Source: Streptomyces nymphaeiformis | GTDB lineage: Bacteria; Actinomycetota; Actinomycetes; Streptomycetales; Streptomycetaceae | Direction: 5' to 3' | Assembly (NCBI RefSeq): GCF_014203895.1 | Contig: NZ_JACHJY010000012.1 | Location: 25,185 to 89,184, forward strand | DNA length: 64,000 nucleotides | Shown: piece by piece, positions 32,790 to 40,416 of the stretch | Numbering within the stretch: position 1 is the first letter of the stretch | How the letters are laid out: each line of letters starts with the position of its first letter | Notes under the pieces: generated by a model | Told to the model about the DNA's origin: nothing | The model's input: the letters and a program-made list of their open reading frames with translations, nothing else | The model's database searches: none | Position numbers and translations under genes: made by a program

Positions 32790-33455
32790 TCAGGGGGCCA
32801 GGCGCTCCACCCGCCAGGTGCCGTCCGGCTCGTGGACGTAGCGGAGGCGGTCATGGAGGCGGTTCTCGTGGCCCTGCCAGAACTCGACCGTCTCGGGGAT
32901 CACGCGGATGCCGCCCCAGGCCGGGGGGACCGGGACCTGCTCGCGGTCGGGGTAGCGGGCGGCCAGTTCGGCATAGCGGGCGAGGAGGTCCTCGCGGGAC
33001 GGGATCACCGTGGACTGGGGGCTGGCCCAGGCGCCGAGCTGGGAGCCGTGGGGGCGGGTGCGGAAGTAGGCGACCGTCTCGTCGCGCCCGACGCGGACCG
33101 CGCGACCGGTGACGATGACCTGGCGGGCCAGCGGGTGCCAGGGGAAGAGCAGCGAGGCGTACGGGTTGGCCGCCAGCTCCTGGCCCTTGCGGGACTCGTA
33201 GTTGGTGAAGAAGACGAAGCCGGCCTCGTCGTAGTGCTTGAGGAGGACCGTCCGGGAGGACGGGCGGCCGTCGGGGGTCGCGGTGGACACGATCATCGCG
33301 TTGGGTTCGTGGATCGCCGGGTTCTCGGCGGTCTCCTTGAACCAGCGGGCGAACTGGCCGACCGGTTCGGGGGCGAGGTCCGCCACGGTCAGCTCCGTGG
33401 TGCGGTACTGCTCGCGCATGTCTGCGGGATCCAGGGCGTCGGTCACAGGGGCCAT
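32790..33455 (-). CDS. pdxH: Pyridoxamine/pyridoxine 5'-phosphate oxidase
   Basis: Oxidises PNP/PMP to pyridoxal phosphate with FMN. About 221 residues from ATG 33455; GTG 33446 (VTDALDPADMREQYRT) has the better ribosome-binding spacing. Family signature residues: PDGRPSSRTVLLKHYDEAGFVFFTNYESRKGQEL (FMN binding), WHPLARQVIVTG, and the C-terminal PxxWGGxRVIPxxxEFWQGxxNRLHDR. Length is normal. Its promoter region (33456-33642) is shared with citA. Confidence 0.95.
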   Translation of the reverse strand: MAPVTDALDPADMREQYRTTELTVADLAPEPVGQFARWFKETAENPAIHEPNAMIVSTATPDGRPSSRTVLLKHYDEAGFVFFTNYESRKGQELAANPYASLLFPWHPLARQVIVTGRAVRVGRDETVAYFRTRPHGSQLGAWASPQSTVIPSREDLLARYAELAARYPDREQVPVPPAWGGIRVIPETVEFWQGHENRLHDRLRYVHEPDGTWRVERLAP

Positions 33456-33642
33456 CCTGCCGCAGCGGCCCAGTCTGCCCGGCACCGGCGGGCGCTAATC
33501 CTCTCTCGCCGGATCGGCGCAGTGTGCCGGATGTCACGCTTCCCCGCATCATCGGAACCGTACAGACTCTTCGGCTGGATGACTGTTGATTCCCCACGAT
33601 CGCCCTGAACGGTTGATCGATCATCGATAGAGGAGCCGCCTG

Positions 33643-34743
33643 ATGTCCGACTTCGTACCCGGGCTCGAGGGAGTCGTCGCGTTCGAGACGGAGATCGCCG
33701 AACCCGACAAGGAGGGCGGCGCCCTCCGCTACCGCGGGGTCGACATCGAGGACCTCGTCGGCCACGTCTCCTTCGGGAACGTCTGGGGCCTGCTCGTCGA
33801 CGGCGCCTTCAACCCGGGCCTGCCGGCCGCCGAGCCCTTCCCGATCCCCGTGCACTCCGGCGACATCCGCGTCGACGTGCAGTCCGCGCTCGCGATGCTC
33901 GCGCCCGTCTGGGGCCTCAAGCCGCTCCTCGACATCTCCGCCGAGCAGGCCCGCGACGACCTCGCCCGCGCGGCCGTCATGGCCCTCTCGTACGTCGCGC
34001 AGTCCGCGCGCGGCCAGGGTCTCCCGATGGTCCCGCAGAGCGAGATCGACAAGGCCGAGTCCGTCGTCGAGCGCTTCATGGTCCGCTGGCGCGGCGAGCC
34101 CGACCCGAAGCACGTCAAGGCCGTCGACGCCTACTGGACCTCCGCCGCCGAGCACGGCATGAACGCCTCCACGTTCACCGCGCGCGTCATCGCGTCGACC
34201 GGCGCGGACGTCGCCGCCTCCCTCTCCGGTGCCGTCGGCGCCATGTCCGGGCCGCTGCACGGCGGCGCGCCCTCCCGCGTCCTCGGCATGATCGAGGAGA
34301 TCGAGCGGACCGGCGACGCCACCGCGTACGTGAAGCAGGCCCTCGACAAGGGCGAGCGCCTCATGGGCTTCGGCCACCGCGTCTACCGCGCCGAGGACCC
34401 CCGCGCCCGCGTGCTCCGCCGTACGGCCAAGGAGCTGGCGGCCCCGCGCTTCGAGGTCGCCGAGGCCCTGGAGAAGGCCGCCCTGGAGGAGCTGCACAAC
34501 CGCCGCCCGGACCGCGTCCTGGCGACGAACGTGGAGTTCTGGGCGGCGATCGTCCTCGACTTCGCCGAGGTCCCGGCGCACATGTTCACGTCGATGTTCA
34601 CGTGCGCGCGTACGGCCGGCTGGTCGGCGCACATCCTGGAGCAGAAGCGCACCGGCCGCCTCGTGCGCCCCTCGGCCCGCTACACGGGCCCCGGCCAGCG
34701 GGACCCGCGCGAGATCGAGGGCTACGCCGACATCGCCGGCTAG
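33643..34743 (+). CDS. citA: Citrate synthase-family protein (citrate synthase 2)
   Basis: 366 residues; condenses an acyl-CoA (normally acetyl-CoA) with oxaloacetate. His residues of the active site are in place: H171 (AEHGMNAS), H206 (GPLHGGA) and H245 (GFGHRVY). The position of the usual catalytic Asp (N-V-D-F/Y) reads NVEFW, that is E298. The protein is the short, Gram-positive-type form without the NADH-binding N-terminal domain. AGAGGAG precedes ATG 33643, and palindrome TGATCGATCA lies at 33614-33623. It may act as a methylcitrate or second citrate synthase. Confidence 0.9.
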   Translation: MSDFVPGLEGVVAFETEIAEPDKEGGALRYRGVDIEDLVGHVSFGNVWGLLVDGAFNPGLPAAEPFPIPVHSGDIRVDVQSALAMLAPVWGLKPLLDISAEQARDDLARAAVMALSYVAQSARGQGLPMVPQSEIDKAESVVERFMVRWRGEPDPKHVKAVDAYWTSAAEHGMNASTFTARVIASTGADVAASLSGAVGAMSGPLHGGAPSRVLGMIEEIERTGDATAYVKQALDKGERLMGFGHRVYRAEDPRARVLRRTAKELAAPRFEVAEALEKAALEELHNRRPDRVLATNVEFWAAIVLDFAEVPAHMFTSMFTCARTAGWSAHILEQKRTGRLVRPSARYTGPGQRDPREIEGYADIAG

Positions 34744-34776
34744 GGCCTGTCCGACCCCGATCCGCCGGACAGGCCC
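34743..34776. terminator. Terminator hairpin at the citrate synthase stop
   Basis: GGGCCTGTCCG (34743-34753), starting within the TAG stop, pairs with CGGACAGGCCC (34766-34776). It lies between convergent genes and can act in both directions. Confidence 0.8.
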
Positions 34777-34803
34777 TGGAGCCCTCGAATCCGCCGGGGG
34801 CCG

Positions 34804-35844
34804 TCACACCAGCTGGGCCTGCTGTTCCTGGGCGAGCAGCAGGTCCGCGTGGTGGCGGGCCGTGGTCAGCGGATGGGCGCGGAGCTTGCCCTTCAGCTCG
34901 TTGCGGCCGTACTCGGCGAACAGCGGGTTCGCCGGGTCGGCGGTGACGCCGGGCGCGCGGTCCGCGAAGGGGAACTGGAGCGGGGCGATCCGGGCGTCCA
35001 GGCGCGGGTTGTAGAAGAACGGCACGGAGAATCGTTCCGTCGCCCCGGGCGGCGACACCACCCGGTGGTTCGTGGCGATCAGGTAGCCGTTCGTGGCGAC
35101 CTCAAGGAGCTCGCCCAGGTTGACGACGAACGCGCCCGGCAGCGGCGGCACGTCGTGGAAGTTCCCGTCCTCCCGCTGCACCTGCAGCCCGCCCACCTGG
35201 TCCTGGAGCAGCAGGGTGAGGAAGCCGTAGTCCTTGTGCGCGCCGACGCCCTGGTCGTCGCCCTCGCCGCTGCTGCCCGGGTAGCGCACCAGCTTGAGGT
35301 GCGGGTGGGCGCGCGGGCCGAAGATGTCGTCGTAGAAGTCCGTGGGCGCCCCGATGGAGGCGAGCAGCTCGTGGAGGAGCCGCTCGGCGACGCCGCTGAG
35401 GCGGTCGATCCAGTGCAGTGCGGCCGTGCGGAGCTCGGGGAGGGCGGCGGGCCACTGGTTGGGGCCTTCGAGCCACCAGTACGGGGGCTCCCAGGGGCCG
35501 GGGTCGCGCGCGGGGCGCTCGGCGCCGATGTCGAGCTGGTCGCGCCAGTCGCGGGCGCCGGCGGTGCGCTCGTCGCCGATGCGCGTGTAGCCGCGGAAGT
35601 GCGGCGAGTTGATGTTGTCGAGGGCGAGCCGGTCGGCCTCGGGCAGCGCGAAGAAGGCGTGCATGGCGTCGGTCAGGGCCTTGGTCTCGGCCTCGGAGAC
35701 GCCGTGCCCGATGAGCTGGAAGAAGCCCACGTCGTGGGCGGCCGAGTGGAGCTGCGCATGGAGCAGCTTCCGTGCCTGTGGGTCACGGTCGGCGGCCGAG
35801 AGGTCGACGATCGGGAGCTGCGAGGAGTACGAGCTGTTCGTCAT
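34804..35844 (-). CDS. Isopenicillin N synthase-family 2-oxoglutarate/Fe(II) oxygenase
   Basis: 346 residues. DIOX_N domain at about 10-130 (LPIVDLSAADRD, GFFQLIGHGV) and a jelly-roll core with the facial triad visible as GAHKDYG (His, Asp) and ATNHRVV (His). The RFSVPFF motif (R-x-S) binds 2-oxoglutarate or the substrate carboxylate. Family members hydroxylate or desaturate amino acids and natural products; true IPNS activity is unlikely without an ACV synthetase gene. A short Cys-containing leader ORF lies 125 bases upstream, suggesting sulphur-dependent control. Confidence 0.85.
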   Translation of the reverse strand: MTNSSYSSQLPIVDLSAADRDPQARKLLHAQLHSAAHDVGFFQLIGHGVSEAETKALTDAMHAFFALPEADRLALDNINSPHFRGYTRIGDERTAGARDWRDQLDIGAERPARDPGPWEPPYWWLEGPNQWPAALPELRTAALHWIDRLSGVAERLLHELLASIGAPTDFYDDIFGPRAHPHLKLVRYPGSSGEGDDQGVGAHKDYGFLTLLLQDQVGGLQVQREDGNFHDVPPLPGAFVVNLGELLEVATNGYLIATNHRVVSPPGATERFSVPFFYNPRLDARIAPLQFPFADRAPGVTADPANPLFAEYGRNELKGKLRAHPLTTARHHADLLLAQEQQAQLV

Positions 35845-35969
35845 GTATGCATCCGCGGGGTATACGGGTGCCCGCGGCGGCCGCCAAGGGTGGGGCGGGG
35901 GCCACGGGTGCCGGTCGGCTGGGGCTCTGTACGAGGGACCGAGGGGGTGTGGAGTGGTACCCCGGTGGG

Positions 35970-36044
35970 TCAGGCGGAGCGGCGACAGCCCATGCTCGTG
36001 ACGCGGACGTAGTCCACGTGGCGACGGCGTACGAGCAGAGGCAT
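35970..36044 (-). CDS. Cys-containing attenuation leader peptide (24 residues)
   Basis: The ORF from ATG 36044 reads MPLLVRRRHVDYVRV..., with a single Cys in MGCRRSA before TGA at 35972-35970. Short RRRH-D peptides ending with a Cys near the stop are known in Streptomyces as putative leader peptides upstream of sulphur-metabolism genes. Ribosome stalling at Cys would report cysteine supply. The next gene downstream on this strand is the 2-oxoglutarate oxygenase. Confidence 0.6.
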   Translation of the reverse strand: MPLLVRRRHVDYVRVTSMGCRRSA

Positions 36045-36214
36045 GGAGTCAGCGTACTGCGGTGGGGAGCGGGCCACTGTGGTCCCCGTCACGTCCCGGG
36101 CGGTGATGGCTCAAAGTCTGTTCAAAGTGGCGGGCTTGCGCGAAGATCGCCGCCATTGCGTGTTCGGTACACGCCAAGCTTCCCGTCGCCGCATCCCATC
36201 GCAGGAGGATGTCC

Positions 36215-37252
36215 ATGACCCGCCGCACCTCTCGTGGCCTGGCCGCCGCGGCCGCCGTCACCGTGGCCACGGCCACCGCGGCGCTGCTCCCGTCCGCGGG
36301 AGCCTCCGCCGCCACCGCGCCGCAGGCCCGCGTCTTCATGGTGAACCCGGTCCAGTCCTCGGGCGACCAGACCCTCGCCGACCACAAGGACGCGGCGAGC
36401 GACGTCCCCGCCTCCGCGTACGCCACCGTCGCCCTGCGCAACCTCGACGCGAGCGGCGCCCTGTCCGGCAAGTGGGCCGCCGTCCGCTCCGAGACCGGCG
36501 CCCCCGCCAGGACCTCGGACCTCGCCGGCCTCGACCGGTCCGACGACCGGTTCGAGCAGGTCATGGCGTACTTCTGGGTCAACGAGGCGCAGGAGTACCT
36601 GCAGGGCCTCGGCTTCGGCTCCGAGCTGCCCGGGGCGAACGACCGGGTCCAGCCGGTCCGCCTCAACCAGTGGGGCGCCGACAACTCCTTCTTCACCGAC
36701 AAGAAGGACGAGATCCGCTTCGGCAAGGGCGGCGTGGACGACGCCGAGGACGCCGAGGTGATCGTCCACGAGTACGGCCACGCCGTGCACGAGGCCCAGG
36801 TCCACGGCTTCGGCAGCTCCCCGGAGGCCGGCGCGATCGGCGAGGCCTTCGGCGACTACCTGGGCATGGAGGTCGGCTCGAACGCGGACGCCAAGTACGG
36901 CTGGCCGATGAAGACCGACCTCGCCTGCGTCGGCGACTGGGACTCCACCGGCTACAGCGCGGCCCCGCACTGCCTGCGCCGCCTCGACGGCACCAAGACC
37001 TACAAGGACCGCGTGGGCGAAGTCCACGCGGACGGCGAGATCTGGTCCCGCGCCCTCTTCGACATCCGGGGCAAGCTCGGCGCCCGCACGGCCGACCGGA
37101 TCATCGTGAACGCGCAGTTCGGCTTCGCTCCCGACACCAGCTTCAAGGACGCGGCCCTGACGACGGTCGCGACCGCGCAGAAGATGTACGGGACGCAGGC
37201 CGCGGCGGCGGTGCGGGACGCCTTCCGGGCGCGGGAGATCCCGGGCGTCTAG
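36215..37252 (+). CDS. Secreted zinc metalloprotease (gluzincin type)
   Basis: 345 residues from ATG 36215 (AGGAGG six bases upstream; ATG 36209 is adjacent). Signal peptide to about residue 33 (ASAATA). The zinc site is H185-E186-Y-G-H189 (HEYGH) with E210 in GEAFGDY as third ligand, the arrangement of M4/M36-type enzymes. Further support: a conserved GEIWSRALFDIRGKLG helix. No propeptide domain of the usual M4 size is present; about 80 residues separate signal and core. Secreted; likely a nutritional or developmental protease. It ends four bases into the convergent TetR gene. Confidence 0.85.
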   Translation: MTRRTSRGLAAAAAVTVATATAALLPSAGASAATAPQARVFMVNPVQSSGDQTLADHKDAASDVPASAYATVALRNLDASGALSGKWAAVRSETGAPARTSDLAGLDRSDDRFEQVMAYFWVNEAQEYLQGLGFGSELPGANDRVQPVRLNQWGADNSFFTDKKDEIRFGKGGVDDAEDAEVIVHEYGHAVHEAQVHGFGSSPEAGAIGEAFGDYLGMEVGSNADAKYGWPMKTDLACVGDWDSTGYSAAPHCLRRLDGTKTYKDRVGEVHADGEIWSRALFDIRGKLGARTADRIIVNAQFGFAPDTSFKDAALTTVATAQKMYGTQAAAAVRDAFRAREIPGV

Positions 37253-37866
37253 TCCTTCAGCGCTTCACTGACGAGCCGCGCCCACTGGGACACCACCCGT
37301 TCCCGGCGGGCGCGGTCGTCCGTCAGGAGGGTGGCGAGGCCCAGGCCGCGGGCCATGTCCAGGAGGCCCTGGACGGTCTCGCGGACGCCGGGCCGGGACT
37401 CGTCGGCGCCCAGGACCTCGACGGCGATGCGGTGGGACTCGCGCCCGACGCGGGCCTCCAGCTCGGTGACCCGCTCGCGGAGCTGCTCCTCGCCGGAGGC
37501 GGCGACCCACAGGTGGAGCGCGGCCCGGAAGAGGGGTCCGGTGTAGAGGCCGACGAGGGCGGCGACGGCCTGTTCGCGGTCGTCCGTGGGGACGGCGCGC
37601 AGGGCCTGCGAGCGTTCCTCGGCGACGTACTCGACGGCGGCCGTGAAGAGGTCCTCGCGGGTGGGGAAGTGGTGCTGGGCGGCGCCCCGGGAGACGCCGG
37701 CCCGTTCGGCGACGACGGAGACCGTGGAGCCCGCCCAGCCGTGTTCGGCCAGGCAGGACACGGCGGCCTCCAGGAGCCGCTGCCGGGTGGCGCGGCTCCG
37801 GTCCTGCTTGGGGTTCCGGTCGGGCTTGTCCGGCCGGTCCGGCTTGGGCGCGGTCAGAGCCGCCAT
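37249..37866 (-). CDS. TetR-family regulator of the adjacent CoA-ester catabolic genes
   Basis: 205 residues. N-terminal Lys/Asp-rich tail, HTH at about 28-72 (ATRQRLLEAAVSCLAEHGWAGSTVSVVAERAGVSRGAAQHHF), helical ligand domain after. It overlaps the enoyl-CoA hydratase gene by 13 bases and is the last gene of the ligase-hydratase-regulator operon. The same 20-base sequence heads this operon and the carboxylase operon at 49.2 kb, so it probably represses both and is relieved by a CoA ester, as is known for other catabolic TetR regulators (inference). Confidence 0.85.
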   Translation of the reverse strand: MAALTAPKPDRPDKPDRNPKQDRSRATRQRLLEAAVSCLAEHGWAGSTVSVVAERAGVSRGAAQHHFPTREDLFTAAVEYVAEERSQALRAVPTDDREQAVAALVGLYTGPLFRAALHLWVAASGEEQLRERVTELEARVGRESHRIAVEVLGADESRPGVRETVQGLLDMARGLGLATLLTDDRARRERVVSQWARLVSEALKD

Positions 37867-38582
37867 GCGGGGTCCCGTCGTTCGAGGAAGGCCGTCATCC
37901 CTTCGCGCGCCTCGGCGGAGGCGAAGAGCGTGGCCGACCTCTGCACCAGGTCCTCCGCGTCGCGTTCGAAGGTTTCCAGGACTCTAGCGGTGACCAGCCG
38001 TTTCGCCTCGCGCAGGCCCTGCGGGGAGGCGGCGCGGAGGGAGTCGAGGATGCCGGGGAGTTCCTGGTCGCCGGCGGTGACGAGGCCCATGCCGACGGCC
38101 TCGGGGACGCCGAACCGCTCGCCCGTGAGGTAGTACCGGGCGGCCGCGCGCGGTTCGAGGCGCGGCAGGAGGGTGAGGGAGATGACGGCGGGCGCGACCC
38201 CGATGCGTACCTCGGTGAGCGCGAAGTCGGCCCCCTCCCCCGCGAGGACGACGTCGGCCGCGCCGAGCAGGCCGAGCCCGCCGGCGCGGGTGTGGCTGCC
38301 GGCGGTGACGTGGGCGACGACCGGTTTGGGCAGCTCGACCATCTGCCGGAGCAGGTCCACGAAGGCGTACGGGCTGGGCGGGGCCTTCAGGTCGGCGCCC
38401 GCGCTGAACGTGGAGCCGGTGTGGGTGAGGACGACCGCCCGTACGGCGGGGTCCTTGCCGGCGGCGGTGAGCGCGTCGGCGAGCTCGGTGACGAGCGGGG
38501 CGGAGAGGGCGTTGCGGCCGGCCGGGGAGTCGAGGGCGAGGGTGGTGACGCCCCGCTCCTCGGAGACGCGGATCAGGTTCAC
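37854..38582 (-). CDS. Enoyl-CoA hydratase/isomerase-family protein
   Basis: 242 residues from GTG 38582, overlapping the ligase stop by four bases. Crotonase fold: SAGADLKAPPSP (oxyanion hole), SHTRAGGLGLLGAADVVLAG (second oxyanion region) and FALTEVRIGVAPAVISL. The usual catalytic Glu pair is only partly visible: the E in TEVRIGVAP is at the second position and the first is replaced by H/T/R. It may be a hydratase with one glutamate or another crotonase activity. Middle gene of the operon. Confidence 0.85.
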   Translation of the reverse strand: MNLIRVSEERGVTTLALDSPAGRNALSAPLVTELADALTAAGKDPAVRAVVLTHTGSTFSAGADLKAPPSPYAFVDLLRQMVELPKPVVAHVTAGSHTRAGGLGLLGAADVVLAGEGADFALTEVRIGVAPAVISLTLLPRLEPRAAARYYLTGERFGVPEAVGMGLVTAGDQELPGILDSLRAASPQGLREAKRLVTARVLETFERDAEDLVQRSATLFASAEAREGMTAFLERRDPAWRL

Positions 38583-40156
38583 GTACGGTCCCTCAGCTCT
38601 CTGCGAAGAATCTTTCCGGAGGCGGCCCGGGGGACGGCGTCGACGAACTCGACGGCGCGGACCTTCTTGTACGGGGAGACGCGGGCGGCGACGTGGGCCA
38701 TGACGTCCTCGGCGGTGAGGCCGGGCGCGGCGGGCTGGCGGACGACGAAGGCCTTGGGGATCTCGGTGCCGTCCGGGTCGGTGACGCCGATGACGGCGGC
38801 GTCGGCGACGCCCTCGTGGGTGAGGAGGAGCGCTTCGAGCTCGGCGGGGGCGACCTGGAAGCCCTTGTACTTGATGAGCTCCTTGACCCGGTCGACGACG
38901 AACAGCCAGCCGTCGGAGTCGACCCGACCGATGTCGCCGGTGTGCACCCAGCCGTCGGCGTCGATCATGGCGGCGGTGGCGTCGGGCCGGCCGAGGTACC
39001 CCTTCATGACCTGGGGTCCGCGGATGGCGATCTCGCCCTCCTCGCCCGGCGCGGCGTCCTTCTCCGGATCGTCCAGGGAGAGGATCCGCATCTCGGTGGA
39101 GGGCAGCAGCCGGCCGACGGTGCCGGGCGGGGGCGTGGCGACGTCGAGCGGGGTGACGTGGGTGCCCGGCGACAGCTCGGTCATGCCGTACGCCTGCCGG
39201 ACGGGCGGCAGGCCGAGCCGGGCGGAGCAGGCCTCGGCGAGGGCGGCGTCGAGCGGGGCGGCGGCGCTGACGAGGTACTCCAGGGACGACAGGTCGTAGT
39301 CGGCGACGGCCGGGTGCTTGGCGAGGGCGAGCACGATCGGCGGGGCCACGTACAGGCCGTTGATGCGGTGCTCCTGGATGGCGCCGAGGAAGGTGTCGAG
39401 GTCGAAGCGGGGCAGGACGACGACGGTGGCGCCCTGGCGGAGGGGCGCGTTCATGAGGGCGGTGAGCCCGTAGATGTGGAAGAACGGCAGCACGGCGAGG
39501 ATCCGGTCGCCCGGCCCCATGGGGATCAGCGGTTCCAGTTGCGCGAGGTTGGTGGCGATGGACGTGTGGGTGAGCATGACGCCCTTGGGGACGCCGGTCG
39601 TGCCCGAGGAGTACGGGAGGGCCGCGACGTCCCCGTCCGGGTCGATGTCGACCTCGGGGACGGGCGCGGTGGAGCCGAGGAACTCCTGGAGGGACCGCAC
39701 GCCCTCGCCCTCCGGCGCCGTGTCGCAGACGAATATCTCCTCGATCCCGCCCGCGAGTTCGGCCGCCGCGCGGGCGGCGGGGAGCAGCGGGGAGACGGTC
39801 ACGATCCAGCGCGCGGAGGAGTCGCGGAGCTGCTTGGCGAACTCCTCGGGCGTCGCGAGCGGGTGCACGGTGGTGACGGACGCGCCCGCGCGCGTGGCGG
39901 CGTAGAACGCGACCGGGAACAGGACGGTGTTGGGGCTGTGCAGGGCGAGCACGTCCCCCTTCCGCACCCCGGCCTCGGCGAGCCCGGCGGCGACCCGGCG
40001 ATGGAACCCGTCGACCTGCCCGTACGTGAGCGTCAGCTCCCCGGACCCGTCGATGAGGGCCGGTGTGTCCCCGTACCCGGCGGCGCGGCCGAGGACGGCG
40101 TCGTGGATGGGGAGGGAGACGGCGGGAACGGGCTCGTACGCGCTGTGGAACACCAT
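38579..40156 (-). CDS. 4-coumarate/cinnamate-CoA ligase-like enzyme
   Basis: 525 residues; P-loop YSSGTTGVPKGV, YGMTE, TGDIG, hinge VDRVKELIKYKGFQVAP and C-terminal catalytic K515 (RAASGKILRREL). The gene matches the S. coelicolor enzyme (SCO4383, from memory) described as a cinnamate:CoA ligase, and the motifs GFQVAPAELE and SGKILRREL are those of plant-type 4CL. AGGAGG lies six bases before ATG 40156. Product with the downstream hydratase would be a 3-hydroxyacyl-CoA or aromatic CoA thioester. The operator-like palindrome lies 66 bases upstream. Confidence 0.88.
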   Translation of the reverse strand: MVFHSAYEPVPAVSLPIHDAVLGRAAGYGDTPALIDGSGELTLTYGQVDGFHRRVAAGLAEAGVRKGDVLALHSPNTVLFPVAFYAATRAGASVTTVHPLATPEEFAKQLRDSSARWIVTVSPLLPAARAAAELAGGIEEIFVCDTAPEGEGVRSLQEFLGSTAPVPEVDIDPDGDVAALPYSSGTTGVPKGVMLTHTSIATNLAQLEPLIPMGPGDRILAVLPFFHIYGLTALMNAPLRQGATVVVLPRFDLDTFLGAIQEHRINGLYVAPPIVLALAKHPAVADYDLSSLEYLVSAAAPLDAALAEACSARLGLPPVRQAYGMTELSPGTHVTPLDVATPPPGTVGRLLPSTEMRILSLDDPEKDAAPGEEGEIAIRGPQVMKGYLGRPDATAAMIDADGWVHTGDIGRVDSDGWLFVVDRVKELIKYKGFQVAPAELEALLLTHEGVADAAVIGVTDPDGTEIPKAFVVRQPAAPGLTAEDVMAHVAARVSPYKKVRAVEFVDAVPRAASGKILRRELRDRT

Positions 40157-40214
40157 GCGTTGCCTCCTGGGGAGGTGGAAGGTGACCTGGCCATGAGCCT
40201 CTCAGTACCCCGGG

Positions 40215-40240
40215 AAACAATCAAGCATGCTTGCATGATT
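40215..40240. promoter_or_regulatory. Operator-like palindrome, copy 1 of AAACAATCAAGCRTGCTTGC
   Basis: Contains the palindrome CAAGCATGCTTG (40222-40233). The 20 bases 40215-40234 are identical to 49271-49290 except A for G at one position. It precedes the ligase-hydratase-TetR operon; a match of this length at two catabolic operons argues for one regulator. Confidence 0.7.
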
Positions 40241-40249
40241 ATGACGGCC

Positions 40250-40293
40250 GGTCAGACGACCGGGGCTGGTCAGACGCCCGGGCCGGTCAGACG
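40250..40293. repeat. Three direct repeats of GGTCAGACG
   Basis: Copies at 40250-40258, 40268-40276 and 40285-40293 (periods 18 and 17), followed by a decayed GGTCAAAGG. They lie between the divergent ligase operon and the secreted VCBS gene and could be tandem regulator sites or a short minisatellite. Confidence 0.5.
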
Positions 40294-40416
40294 CCCCGGT
40301 CGGTCAAAGGTTGTACGCGGAGGATCTTCCTTTCCCTCCTTCCCTTCCCTTAGTCTCCGGACGCCTCCAGGGCCCCGGCCCTCGCATGCCCACCACCACG
40401 TCCCGGGAGGGACCCT

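Noticed and set aside
33614..33623. Palindrome TGATCGATCA as a citrate synthase operator
   Set aside because: Ten bases only, no second copy at another promoter in the window; mentioned in the gene entry but not claimed as a site.
34804..35844. True isopenicillin N synthase (beta-lactam biosynthesis)
   Set aside because: No ACV synthetase, expandase or other beta-lactam gene is nearby; only the oxygenase family can be supported.
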